Below are positions 1 to 6,500 of a DNA stretch of 13,113 nt, one piece after another (position 1 is the first letter of the stretch; each line of letters starts with the position of its first letter). This DNA comes from Loktanella sp. (lineage in GTDB: Bacteria; Pseudomonadota; Alphaproteobacteria; Rhodobacterales; Rhodobacteraceae): NCBI GenBank assembly GCA_003551805.1, contig PUNR01000356.1, forward strand, positions 1 through 13,113, in the 5' to 3' direction. Made by a program: the position numbers and the translations under genes. The notes below the pieces were generated by a model, which was given only the letters and a program-made list of their open reading frames with translations, did not search any database and was not told the DNA's origin.

Positions 1-686
1 AGATTGACCAGCGCGATGCGCAACGCTTCATGCACCACGGGTTCCCAATGATCGCGGCTGATCAGCCCGATCAGGCCGGTCCGGCCACCACCACCCATGC
101 CGCCGCTTTCGCGTTTGCCGTTTTCCTCGACGATCACGCTGATGTTGATGCGCGACATCGGGCGGGTGTCGGTGACGATCGTGCCTTCGGGTCGCAGGAT
201 CACCACCTCTTGGTGGGACGCACCAAGGCTGGCGGATACCTGCACCACGCGTGGGTCCAGCGCGCGGGCAAAGGCGTCAATCTCGCGCAGCACGTCGATC
301 TTGGCGGGGAAGGTGGCCTGCAGCATCGGGTCATCATCGCTATATAGCTTGCGATTGGTGCCGACAGGACCATCGGCAATTGTGCCGCCGCCATCGCCGA
401 CGGCCAGGCGTGCAGTCGCGACGGCCCGGCGCAGCGCGTGTTCATCAATTGTGGTTGCATGTGCATAGCCTGCGGTTTCGCCACGCACAGCGCGCAGGCC
501 GAAACCTTCGGACGCGTCAAAGCTGGCGTTCTTGATCCGGCCATCATCCAGCGACAGCATTTCGGACTTGCGCCGTTCTATGAACAGCTCGCCGTCATCT
601 GCGCCTGCCGTGGCGTCACGCAGCAATTGCAGCGCGACAGCCTCGTCCAGATGGGTGTCAAAGGGACGAAATGGTGTGCCGGTCAT
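1..686 (-). CDS. tldD: TldD-family metalloprotease subunit, N-terminal part (cut by window edge)
   Basis: I translated this frame from the sequence: it opens at ATG 686-684 with MTGTPFRPFDTHLDEAVALQ and stays open to base 3, giving 228 residues. TldD works with TldE (PmbA) as a cytoplasmic heterodimeric metalloprotease that degrades small or unfolded peptides and in some bacteria processes modified peptides or antitoxins. Family features visible here are the segment GFGLRAVRGETAGYAHA (about residues 62-78), the SRINISVIVEENGKRESG stretch, and the glycine-rich GGMGGGG that follows it. The zinc motif HExxxH of TldD normally lies near residue 260, so it falls outside the window and catalytic competence cannot be judged. 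A GAAGGAT ribosome site lies 6-8 bases before the ATG. The gene is divergent from coxB. The family call is firm. TldD is chosen over TldE/PmbA from the N-terminal sequence style. Confidence 0.9.
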   Translation of the reverse strand, partial: MTGTPFRPFDTHLDEAVALQLLRDATAGADDGELFIERRKSEMLSLDDGRIKNASFDASEGFGLRAVRGETAGYAHATTIDEHALRRAVATARLAVGDGGGTIADGPVGTNRKLYSDDDPMLQATFPAKIDVLREIDAFARALDPRVVQVSASLGASHQEVVILRPEGTIVTDTRPMSRINISVIVEENGKRESGGMGGGGRTGLIGLISRDHWEPVVHEALRIALVN

Positions 687-867
687 AAAAATATCCTTCG
701 CGGGCAGGTTTTAACGGGAAAAAGCGTCTGTTTGCCGCAACAGCAGTTCTTGAGTTGTGCGTCAGGATATGGGACATGGACCCATCAAGACAATGGGATT
801 CCGCCCGTAGCCCGCGCGGACTGACCAGGGACCGGTGCCGCAAGGCCCCAAGATGTTAGGGTAAGAT
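687..867. promoter_or_regulatory. Divergent tldD/coxB intergenic region, presumed promoters
   Basis: This 181-base gap separates the starts of tldD (minus) and coxB (plus), so promoters for both must lie in it or inside the flanking genes. The minus-strand ribosome site for tldD (GAAGGAT, about 692-698) and the plus-strand site for coxB (AGGG, 858-861, six bases before the ATG) are visible. I could not find a convincing -35/-10 pair: TTGAGT at 750-755 has no good partner at 17 bases. No clear operator palindrome was seen. The promoter role is inferred from gene orientation alone. Confidence 0.45.
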
Positions 868-1695
868 ATGCGACTGAACTCCTTTGCAACCTCTGTTTGG
901 GCCACGCTGGGTCTGATGCTGGCAGGCAGCTCTGCCTTGGCGCAGCAGAACGTCGGGCAAGACCTTGAAGTTGTCGGTCAACCGATCGCCGGCGGGATGG
1001 GCTTCCAGCCATCCGCGACAGAGCTGGCCCGTGATGTGGTCTGGCTCGACAACCTGCTTTTGGTCATCATCACAGTGATTACACTGTTTGTGACGGCGTT
1101 GCTGGCGTGGTGCATCATCCGGTTCAACGCAAAGCGTAACCCGAACCCTGCGACATTCACCCATAATTCGCCGCTGGAAATTACCTGGACCGTGGTGCCG
1201 ATTGTCATTCTGGTCTTTATCGGTGCGTTCTCGCTGCCGGTTCTGTTCAAGCAGCAGGAAATCCCCGAAGCTGACATCACTATCAAGGTGACGGGCTTTC
1301 AATGGTATTGGGGCTACGAATACATCGACGAAGGCGTAAGCTTTGACAGCTTTATGCTGACCCGTGACGAGCTGGAACAGTTTGGCTACGAGCAGGAACA
1401 TTACCTTCTGGCGACTGACACTGCCGTTGTCGTGCCGATTGGTGCAACTGTGGTGATGCAGGTGACTGCGGCTGACGTGATCCATTCGTGGACCATTCCA
1501 GCATTCGGCGTAAAGCAGGATGCGATCCCCGGGCGTCTGGCGCAATTGTGGTTTGCCGCAGAGCGTGAAGGCATCTACTTTGGTCAGTGTTCAGAACTGT
1601 GCGGCCAAGCGCATGCCTATATGCCGATTACCGTGAAAGTCGTCAGTCAGGAAGCCTATGACGCATGGCTTGCCGACGAGCAGGGCCTGTCCTGA
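868..1695 (+). CDS. coxB: Cytochrome c oxidase subunit II (aa3 type)
   Basis: Subunit II of the aa3 cytochrome c oxidase accepts electrons from cytochrome c through its periplasmic dinuclear CuA centre and passes them to heme a in subunit I. The 275-residue product has a signal peptide (residues 1-25, SSALA before QQNVG), as in the processed Paracoccus subunit II. Two membrane helices follow (about 62-86 and 106-128), then the periplasmic cupredoxin domain. The aromatic electron-entry segment GFQWYWGYEY is at 143-152. All CuA ligands are present: His206, Cys241, Glu243 (backbone), Cys245, His249 and Met252, in VIHSWTIPAF and CSELCGQAHAYM. There is no fused cytochrome c domain, so this is a plain aa3 subunit. 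It heads the oxidase cluster. An alternative symbol is ctaC. Identification is very secure. Confidence 0.98.
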   Translation: MRLNSFATSVWATLGLMLAGSSALAQQNVGQDLEVVGQPIAGGMGFQPSATELARDVVWLDNLLLVIITVITLFVTALLAWCIIRFNAKRNPNPATFTHNSPLEITWTVVPIVILVFIGAFSLPVLFKQQEIPEADITIKVTGFQWYWGYEYIDEGVSFDSFMLTRDELEQFGYEQEHYLLATDTAVVVPIGATVVMQVTAADVIHSWTIPAFGVKQDAIPGRLAQLWFAAEREGIYFGQCSELCGQAHAYMPITVKVVSQEAYDAWLADEQGLS

Positions 1696-1700
1696 CACAG

Positions 1701-1726
1701 GTAGGGTGGATCATGATCCACCTTAC
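1701..1726. repeat. Palindromic REP-like element between coxB and ctaB
   Basis: Bases 1705-1722 read GGTGGATCATGATCCACC, a perfect 18-base palindrome. It extends to 26 bases (GTA at the left, TAC at the right) with one G-T wobble at the 1704/1723 pair. In RNA it would fold into a stem of about 10-11 pairs with a CAUG or similar loop. No T-run follows, so it is not a classic terminator. The outer GTAGGGTGG...CCACC.TAC resembles the recurring GTAGGGTGG-type palindromes of many proteobacterial intergenic regions. That resemblance is from memory, not from a search. It begins 5 bases after the coxB stop and may stabilise or process the coxB 3' end. Confidence 0.75.
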
Positions 1727-1728
1727 AT

Positions 1729-1747
1729 GGCCCGCATCAGCGGGGCC
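1729..1747 (+). other. Second GC-rich hairpin upstream of ctaB
   Basis: GGCCCGC (1729-1735) can pair with GCGGGGCC (1740-1747) around the loop ATCA, with one bulged G. It lies directly after the palindrome at 1701-1726 and just before the ctaB start region, so the coxB-ctaB spacer could form two hairpins in tandem. No U-tract follows. A role in mRNA processing or in tuning ctaB translation is only inference; a hairpin this short in GC-rich DNA can also arise by chance. Confidence 0.35.
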
Positions 1748-1776
1748 GCATTCAAATGTCTAAAGACAGGTTGCAG

Positions 1777-2715
1777 ATGACTGATTTCAGCGCCAACGAA
1801 CAAACTTATGACGCCGGTATGGGGGATTATTTCGCCCTGCTGAAGCCGCGCGTGATGTCGCTGGTGGTGTTCACGGCGCTGGTCGGTCTGCTGGTAGCGC
1901 CTGTGCCGGTGCATCCTTTTGTCGGGTTCGTGGCGATCTTGTGCATCGCGGTTGGTGCCGGTGCATCCGGCGCGCTGAACATGTGGTGGGATGCCGATAT
2001 TGATGCGGTGATGAAACGCACCGCCGGACGGCCAATCCCATCCGGTCGCGTCGCACCGAGCGAGGCACTGGGTATCGGGATCGGGTTGTCCGGTTTTGCA
2101 ATCGTGCTGCTGGCATTGGCCACCAATTTTCTGGCGGCAGCCCTGCTGACCTTCACGATCTTCTTTTATCTTGTGGTTTATTCCATGTGGCTGAAGCGGG
2201 CGACACCGCAGAACATCGTTATCGGTGGTGCCGCAGGTGCCTTTCCACCGATGATCGGCTGGGCTGTGGCGACGGGTGGCGTCAGCATCGAATCGGTGCT
2301 GATGTTTGCGCTGATCTTTATGTGGACCCCGCCGCATTTCTGGGCCTTGGCGCTTTTCGTGAAATCCGACTACGGGCGTGCGGGCGTGCCGATGCTGACT
2401 GAAACGCACGGGCGCGATGCAACACGCAGACATGTGCTGATCTATACGGTGCTTTTGGTGCCAGTGGCGCTGGGTCTAGGGCTGACGTCAATCGGTGGGC
2501 CGCTTTACATGGCGGTGGCTGTTGTCATGAACGCGTGGTTCCTGAAAGGCGCGTTTGATATCTGGCGGCGCGATGATGCTGCCTGCGAAGCGGACAAGCA
2601 TAAGGTCGAAATTAACGTCTTCAAAGTATCACTATATTATCTTTTTGCGCATTTCGTTGCGCTTTTGGCCGAGGCCGCAATGCGGCTTTACGGAATAGGA
2701 GGTTGGTCATGGTAA
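1777..2715 (+). CDS. ctaB: Heme O synthase (protoheme IX farnesyltransferase)
   Basis: CtaB transfers a farnesyl group to protoheme, giving heme O, the precursor of heme A needed by aa3 oxidase. It is a polytopic inner-membrane enzyme of the UbiA prenyltransferase family. From the preferred start it has 312 residues, near the family's usual length. The polyprenyl-diphosphate/Mg site NMWWDADIDAVMKRTAGRP is at 68-86 (Asn68, Asp72, Asp76). The heme O synthase segments YSMWLKRATPQNIVIGG (from 135) and WTPPHFWALA (183-192) are also present. ATG 1777 is preferred because AGG at 1768-1770 sits six bases before it and relatives start with MTDF. An in-frame ATG at 1756 would add seven residues but has a poorer ribosome site. 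The 3' end overlaps the next gene by seven bases. Confidence 0.96.
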   Translation: MTDFSANEQTYDAGMGDYFALLKPRVMSLVVFTALVGLLVAPVPVHPFVGFVAILCIAVGAGASGALNMWWDADIDAVMKRTAGRPIPSGRVAPSEALGIGIGLSGFAIVLLALATNFLAAALLTFTIFFYLVVYSMWLKRATPQNIVIGGAAGAFPPMIGWAVATGGVSIESVLMFALIFMWTPPHFWALALFVKSDYGRAGVPMLTETHGRDATRRHVLIYTVLLVPVALGLGLTSIGGPLYMAVAVVMNAWFLKGAFDIWRRDDAACEADKHKVEINVFKVSLYYLFAHFVALLAEAAMRLYGIGGWSW

Positions 2716-2912
2716 TCCGTGTCGAACACGAACTTCACGAACGCCGCAAAGGCCGCAATACAGGTGTCGGCCTGTTACTGGTTGGCTTTATCGCCATCGT
2801 TTTTGGCCTGACCGTGGTAAAGGTGTTGCAACTGGATGATATCCGGGAGTTTGAAACCTTTGACCATGTCGTGCGTCCGCAACTGGTGCCTGAACCGGAG
2901 GTGACCCAATGA
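2709..2912 (+). CDS. Small single-helix membrane protein of the oxidase cluster (CoxF-like)
   Basis: This 67-residue protein has a charged N-terminus (VEHELHERRKGRN), one predicted membrane helix (about 19-40, GVGLLLVGFIAIVFGLTVVKVL) and a short polar tail. The likely topology is N-in with the tail in the periplasm. A consensus AGGAGGT at 2697-2703 lies five bases before ATG 2709, a much better start than an in-frame TTG at 2703. The gene begins inside the last codons of ctaB and its stop overlaps the ctaG start by four bases (ATGA), so it is probably translationally coupled. Alphaproteobacterial cta/cox clusters commonly carry a small membrane ORF at this place, sometimes called CoxF or simply hypothetical. 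An oxidase assembly or stability role is inferred from position only; no metal-binding residues are visible. Confidence 0.88.
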   Translation: MVIRVEHELHERRKGRNTGVGLLLVGFIAIVFGLTVVKVLQLDDIREFETFDHVVRPQLVPEPEVTQ

Positions 2913-3523
2913 AAATTTTTCCAAGACTGACAGGTAAAAACCGGACTGCTGCACAGGCAGCGGGTGTTGTTTTGTTGATGGGATCGCTTGCTTGGGCGTC
3001 GGTGCCGTTTTACGATTGGTTCTGCCGCGTCACAGGCTTTGGCGGAACCACGAGCGTTGCTTTGGGCGACAGCGAAGTGATCCTTGACCAGACAATCAAG
3101 GTCCGTTTTGACGGGTCTTTGTCGCGTGACATGCCTTGGACTTTCAAACCTGTCCAGCGCGAGGTTGAACTGCGAATCGGTGAAACCGCCCTTGTGTTCT
3201 ATGAGGCGCATAATCCGCTGGACGTGCCGATTGCAGGGCAGGCATCCTATAACGTCACCCCTTACGAGGCTGGTGGTTTCTTCGACAAGATCGAATGTTT
3301 CTGTTTCACCCAGCAGGTGCTTGCGCCCGGTGAAACTGTGCTGATGCCCGTGTCTTTCTATGTAGACCCGGCCATTGTGAACGACCGCGAGGGGCGGTTT
3401 GTCCATACAATCACCCTGAGCTACACCTTCTTCGAGATCGACGTGCCGTCTGATTATGTTCAGGCCGCCGCCGATGCGACAGCTTTGACACCGGCGCCAC
3501 AAACCGCCATAGACACCTACTAA
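2909..3523 (+). CDS. ctaG: Cytochrome c oxidase assembly protein CtaG/Cox11 (CuB chaperone)
   Basis: Cox11-type CtaG delivers copper to the CuB site of oxidase subunit I from the periplasmic side of the inner membrane. The 204-residue product has a short cytoplasmic N-terminus, one membrane helix (about 14-36) and a periplasmic immunoglobulin-like domain. The conserved FYDWFC cysteine is Cys39. The copper-binding CFCF motif is at 130-133 (Cys130 and Cys132), inside FFDKIECFCFTQQ. YNVTPYEAGGFF and the C-terminal LSYTFFEID are also family hallmarks. It is the Cox11 family and not the unrelated Caa3_CtaG family of Bacillus. The ATG overlaps the preceding stop by four bases. The last residues (about 186-204) are low-complexity and poorly conserved. 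Confidence 0.97.
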   Translation: MKIFPRLTGKNRTAAQAAGVVLLMGSLAWASVPFYDWFCRVTGFGGTTSVALGDSEVILDQTIKVRFDGSLSRDMPWTFKPVQREVELRIGETALVFYEAHNPLDVPIAGQASYNVTPYEAGGFFDKIECFCFTQQVLAPGETVLMPVSFYVDPAIVNDREGRFVHTITLSYTFFEIDVPSDYVQAAADATALTPAPQTAIDTY

Positions 3524-3548
3524 AGACAGCCGATAGGGAACGCACGAC

Positions 3549-4352
3549 ATGGCGCATGCAAAAAACCACGATTACCACATTCTGCCACCGTCAATCTGGC
3601 CGTTTATCGCCAGTGTAGGTGCTTTTGTCATGCTTTTCGGCTCTGTGTTGTGGATGCACGGATCGGGGCCGTGGATTTTCCTGATGGGCCTCGTGGCCGT
3701 GCTTTACGTCATGTACGCATGGTTCGCCGATATGGTCGCGGAAAGCCGGGCAGGGGATCACACACCTGTTGTGCGGATCGGTCTGCGCTACGGCTTTATC
3801 ATGTTCATCATGTCCGAAGTGATGTTCTTTGCCGCATGGTTCTGGTCGTTTTTCAAGCACCAGATGTATCCGATGGAAACCTATTTCGGCACCGAATACG
3901 TCAAACCCGAAATCTACGCGATTGACCCGTTCGGTTTGCCGTTGATCAACACGCTGCTGCTGCTGATCTCGGGCTGTGCCGCAACTTGGGCGCACCACGC
4001 TTTGGTGCATGAAAACAACCGTAAAGACCTGAAAATGGGTCTGATCCTTGCCATCGTATTCGGCGTGATCTTCACCGCTTTCCAAGCCTACGAATATTAT
4101 GTGTTGGTCACCCAGGATGGGTATACGTTCGGCGGCGAAATCCATTATGCGAACTTCTTCATGGCGACCGGTTTCCACGGCGCGCATGTTGTGATCGGCG
4201 CGATCTTCCTGCTGGTCTGTCTGATCCGGGTCGAGCGTGGGGATTTCACCCCCGAAAAGCACGTCGGGTTCGAGGCTGCTATCTGGTATTGGCACTTTGT
4301 CGATGTGGTCTGGCTGTTCCTTTTCGCAGCGATCTATATCTGGGGCGCGTAA
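3549..4352 (+). CDS. coxC: Cytochrome c oxidase subunit III
   Basis: Subunit III is the seven-helix inner-membrane core subunit that stabilises subunit I during turnover and supports proton uptake. The product has 267 residues and starts with MAHAKNHDYHILPPSIWPF, nearly the same as the Paracoccus subunit III start. The conserved glutamate in FIMSEVMFFAAWFWSFF is Glu90. The heme-copper oxidase III segments FMATGFHGAHVVIG (204-217) and YWHFVDVVWLFLF (247-259) are intact. An AGGGA ribosome site lies about nine bases before the ATG. The gene is 25 bases downstream of ctaG and is the last gene before a strong terminator. An alternative symbol is ctaE. No anomalies were seen. Confidence 0.98.
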   Translation: MAHAKNHDYHILPPSIWPFIASVGAFVMLFGSVLWMHGSGPWIFLMGLVAVLYVMYAWFADMVAESRAGDHTPVVRIGLRYGFIMFIMSEVMFFAAWFWSFFKHQMYPMETYFGTEYVKPEIYAIDPFGLPLINTLLLLISGCAATWAHHALVHENNRKDLKMGLILAIVFGVIFTAFQAYEYYVLVTQDGYTFGGEIHYANFFMATGFHGAHVVIGAIFLLVCLIRVERGDFTPEKHVGFEAAIWYWHFVDVVWLFLFAAIYIWGA

Positions 4353-4385
4353 GTCGCGGGTCACCCCGACCACCCCTAATTTGGC

Positions 4386-4415
4386 AAACGCGCGGGTCTG
4401 ATCCGCGCGTTTTTT
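4386..4415 (+). terminator. Strong intrinsic terminator after coxC
   Basis: A perfect 10-base-pair stem (AAACGCGCGG at 4386-4395 with CCGCGCGTTT at 4403-4412) encloses a seven-base loop. The T-run extends to 4415. This is a textbook factor-independent terminator for the coxB-coxC transcript. It ends only 15 bases before the ATG of the SURF1 gene, whose ribosome site (AAGG, 4421-4424) lies in between. Confidence 0.9.
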
Positions 4416-4430
4416 CCTTCAAGGCCGTTC

Positions 4431-5111
4431 ATGCTGCGTAAAATCATTTTTCCTTTGCTGTTGGGCCTTGCCGGTTGCGGGGTGTTGATCTGGCTGGGCC
4501 TGTGGCAGGTGGACCGGCTGGCGTGGAAACAAGGGATCATCGCAAACATCAACGCAAGGATCGCCGCCGATCCGCAGCCGTTCCGCACTGACGTGACCGA
4601 AGAATCTGACGAATACAGCAGCGTCACCTTGTCCGGCGCACCCACTGGGGAGGAACTGCATGTGCTGGTGTCAGGCACCAGCGCCGGCACCGGTTACCGC
4701 GTGATTTCCCGATTCGAGACTGATGATGGCCTTGCGATCCTGCTGGATCAGGGGTTGCTGCGGCTTGAAGACAAAGATGCGGCACCGATGGTGGCACCGA
4801 TGCAAGTGACCGGCACCTTGCTTTGGCCTGACGATCAGAACAGCAGCACGCCTGACCCTGATCTGGACCGCAACATCTGGTTTGCGCGCAATGTCGACAC
4901 GATGGCTGCCGCGCTTGATACGCTGCCGCTGATGGTGGTGGTGTCGCAGGCAACACCCGCCGACCCGCGCATCACGGCCTTGCCGGTTGCCACAGCCGAT
5001 ATTGCCAACGACCATCTAAGCTATGCGATCACATGGTTCTTGCTGGCCATTGTCTGGGCCTTTATGACGCTGTTTCTGATCCGCCGCACTTTACGGACAA
5101 AGGATATCTGA
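4431..5111 (+). CDS. SURF1-family cytochrome oxidase assembly protein
   Basis: SURF1/Shy1 proteins help insert heme a into oxidase subunit I; bacterial homologues in Paracoccus bind heme A. The 226-residue product has the family plan: an N-terminal membrane helix (about 4-24) running into LGLWQVDRLAWK, a periplasmic domain (about 34-195), and a C-terminal helix (about 197-217) introduced by the signature NDHLSYAITWF (193-203). His195 in that signature is the residue type implicated in heme binding in relatives. The domain core is somewhat divergent: the usual (V/N)RGW-like segment reads LLDQGLLR (104-111). It follows the terminator at 4386-4415, so transcription depends on readthrough or its own promoter. 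It is separated from thrC by three bases. The family call is secure; the specific heme role is from relatives. Confidence 0.93.
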   Translation: MLRKIIFPLLLGLAGCGVLIWLGLWQVDRLAWKQGIIANINARIAADPQPFRTDVTEESDEYSSVTLSGAPTGEELHVLVSGTSAGTGYRVISRFETDDGLAILLDQGLLRLEDKDAAPMVAPMQVTGTLLWPDDQNSSTPDPDLDRNIWFARNVDTMAAALDTLPLMVVVSQATPADPRITALPVATADIANDHLSYAITWFLLAIVWAFMTLFLIRRTLRTKDI

Positions 5112-5114
5112 CCG

Positions 5115-6500
5115 ATGCGCTATATCTCGACCCGTGGCACGGCCCCCGTGCTGACATTTGAACAGGCAATGCTGACCGGCCTTGCGCGGGATGGCGGGCT
5201 GTATCTGCCCGAGGATATTCCAACGCTGACCACCGCCCAGATCGCTGCGATGGCAGGCAAATCCTACGAGGATGTCGCGTTCGAGGTGATGCGCCCATTC
5301 ATCGGCGACACCTTCACCGATGCGCAGTTTCGTGACCTGATCGCGCGCGCCTATGCCGGTTTTGGCCACGCTGCGCGCGCGCCTTTGGTGCAGGTCGACA
5401 GCAATCATTACCTGCTGGAATTGTTCCACGGTCCGACACTGGCGTTCAAGGATTTCGCCATGCAATTGATCGGCCAGATGTTTCAGGCCGCGCTGACCCG
5501 TTCCGGTGACCGCGTGACCATCGTGGGTGCCACATCGGGTGATACCGGATCAGCCGCGATCGAGGCGTTTCGCGGGTTAAAGGCTGTCTATGTCATCATC
5601 CTTTACCCGCATGGCCGCGTGTCCGAAGTGCAGCGCCGCCAGATGACTACGCCGGTCGAGTCGAATGTCCATGCCCTTGCCGTCGATGGTGATTTTGAAG
5701 ATTGTCAGGCGCTGGTGAAGGATATGTTCAACGATTTCGCCTTTCGCGATGATGTGCGGTTGGCCGGGGTCAATTCGATCAACTGGGGCAGGGTGCTGGC
5801 GCAGGTGGTGTATTACTTTACAGCCGCGGTCAGCCTTGGCGCACCACACCGCCCTGTCAGTTTCACGGTGCCGACAGGCAATTTCGGTGATGTTTTTGCC
5901 GGTTTCATTGCCAAACAGATGGGCCTGCCGATTGTCGATCTTGTCGTGGCGACCAATCGCAATGATATCCTGCACCGCACGTTGTTGACTGGTGCCTACA
6001 CCAAAGAAGGCGTCACCCCCACGATCAGCCCGTCGATGGATATTCAGGTCAGCTCCAACTTCGAACGCGCGCTGTTCTATGCTTACGGCCAAGATGGTGC
6101 TGCGGTGGCGGGCCAGATGGAAGACTTGAAATCTGGAGGCTTTACCATTTCGCAAGGCGCCTATGAAATGCTGACCGCGACCTTCAAGTCCGGCCGTGCG
6201 TCAGAGGAAGACACATCCGCCGCGATCAAAGCCTATAACGCACGCCACGGCGAACTGCTGTGCCCGCATACGGCTGTCGGCGCCCATGTGGCGGAAAAAC
6301 ATCTGGGCACTGTGCCAATGATAACGCTGGCCACAGCGCATCCCGCGAAATTCCCCGACGCGGTCAAGGCCGCATCAGGCATTGCCGCACCACTGCCTGC
6401 GCGCATGGCGGACTTGTATGACCGCCCCGAACGGGTCACACGGGTGTCGGGCGATCTTGCGGCAGTGCAAAACGTCATCAAGGAACGGATCACAGCTTGA
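5115..6500 (+). CDS. thrC: Threonine synthase
   Basis: ThrC converts O-phosphohomoserine to threonine and phosphate with pyridoxal phosphate, the last step of threonine biosynthesis in the cytoplasm. The 461-residue product fits the long (fold-type II, E. coli/yeast-like) class. It starts with MRYISTRGTAPVLTFEQAML and carries the DGGLYLP segment. The PLP-binding lysine is Lys112 in HGPTLAFKDFA. The phosphate-binding GATSGDTGSAA is at 138-148, with VNSINWGRVLAQ at 219-230 and TVPTGNFGDVFAG at 251-263. The gene starts three bases after the SURF1 gene and its TGA overlaps the TTG start of the M16 peptidase gene by four bases. An AAGGA ribosome site lies about eleven bases before the ATG. The association with SURF1 and the peptidase gene is positional, not an obvious pathway link. 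Confidence 0.98.
   Translation: MRYISTRGTAPVLTFEQAMLTGLARDGGLYLPEDIPTLTTAQIAAMAGKSYEDVAFEVMRPFIGDTFTDAQFRDLIARAYAGFGHAARAPLVQVDSNHYLLELFHGPTLAFKDFAMQLIGQMFQAALTRSGDRVTIVGATSGDTGSAAIEAFRGLKAVYVIILYPHGRVSEVQRRQMTTPVESNVHALAVDGDFEDCQALVKDMFNDFAFRDDVRLAGVNSINWGRVLAQVVYYFTAAVSLGAPHRPVSFTVPTGNFGDVFAGFIAKQMGLPIVDLVVATNRNDILHRTLLTGAYTKEGVTPTISPSMDIQVSSNFERALFYAYGQDGAAVAGQMEDLKSGGFTISQGAYEMLTATFKSGRASEEDTSAAIKAYNARHGELLCPHTAVGAHVAEKHLGTVPMITLATAHPAKFPDAVKAASGIAAPLPARMADLYDRPERVTRVSGDLAAVQNVIKERITA

Noticed and set aside
750..778. TTGAGT ... GACATG as a sigma-70 promoter for coxB
   Set aside because: The -10 match is poor and alphaproteobacterial promoters are weakly conserved, so the call would not be better than chance.
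438..824. Plus-strand open frame of 128 aa across the tldD start and upstream region
   Set aside because: Its first two thirds are antisense to tldD, and its composition and lack of motifs indicate chance.
856..1545. Long minus-strand open frame (229 aa) opposite coxB
   Set aside because: It is antisense to a complete coxB with all copper ligands, has a His/Gln/Arg-rich composition typical of reversed GC-rich coding DNA, and shows no recognisable domain.
1723..2433. Minus-strand open frame (236 aa) opposite ctaB
   Set aside because: Same shadow composition (many His, Gln, Arg) and no domain; ctaB on the plus strand is intact.
2735..4373. Two long minus-strand open frames (271 and 260 aa) opposite ctaG and coxC
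   Set aside because: Both are antisense to secure genes; no family motif or ribosome site supports them.
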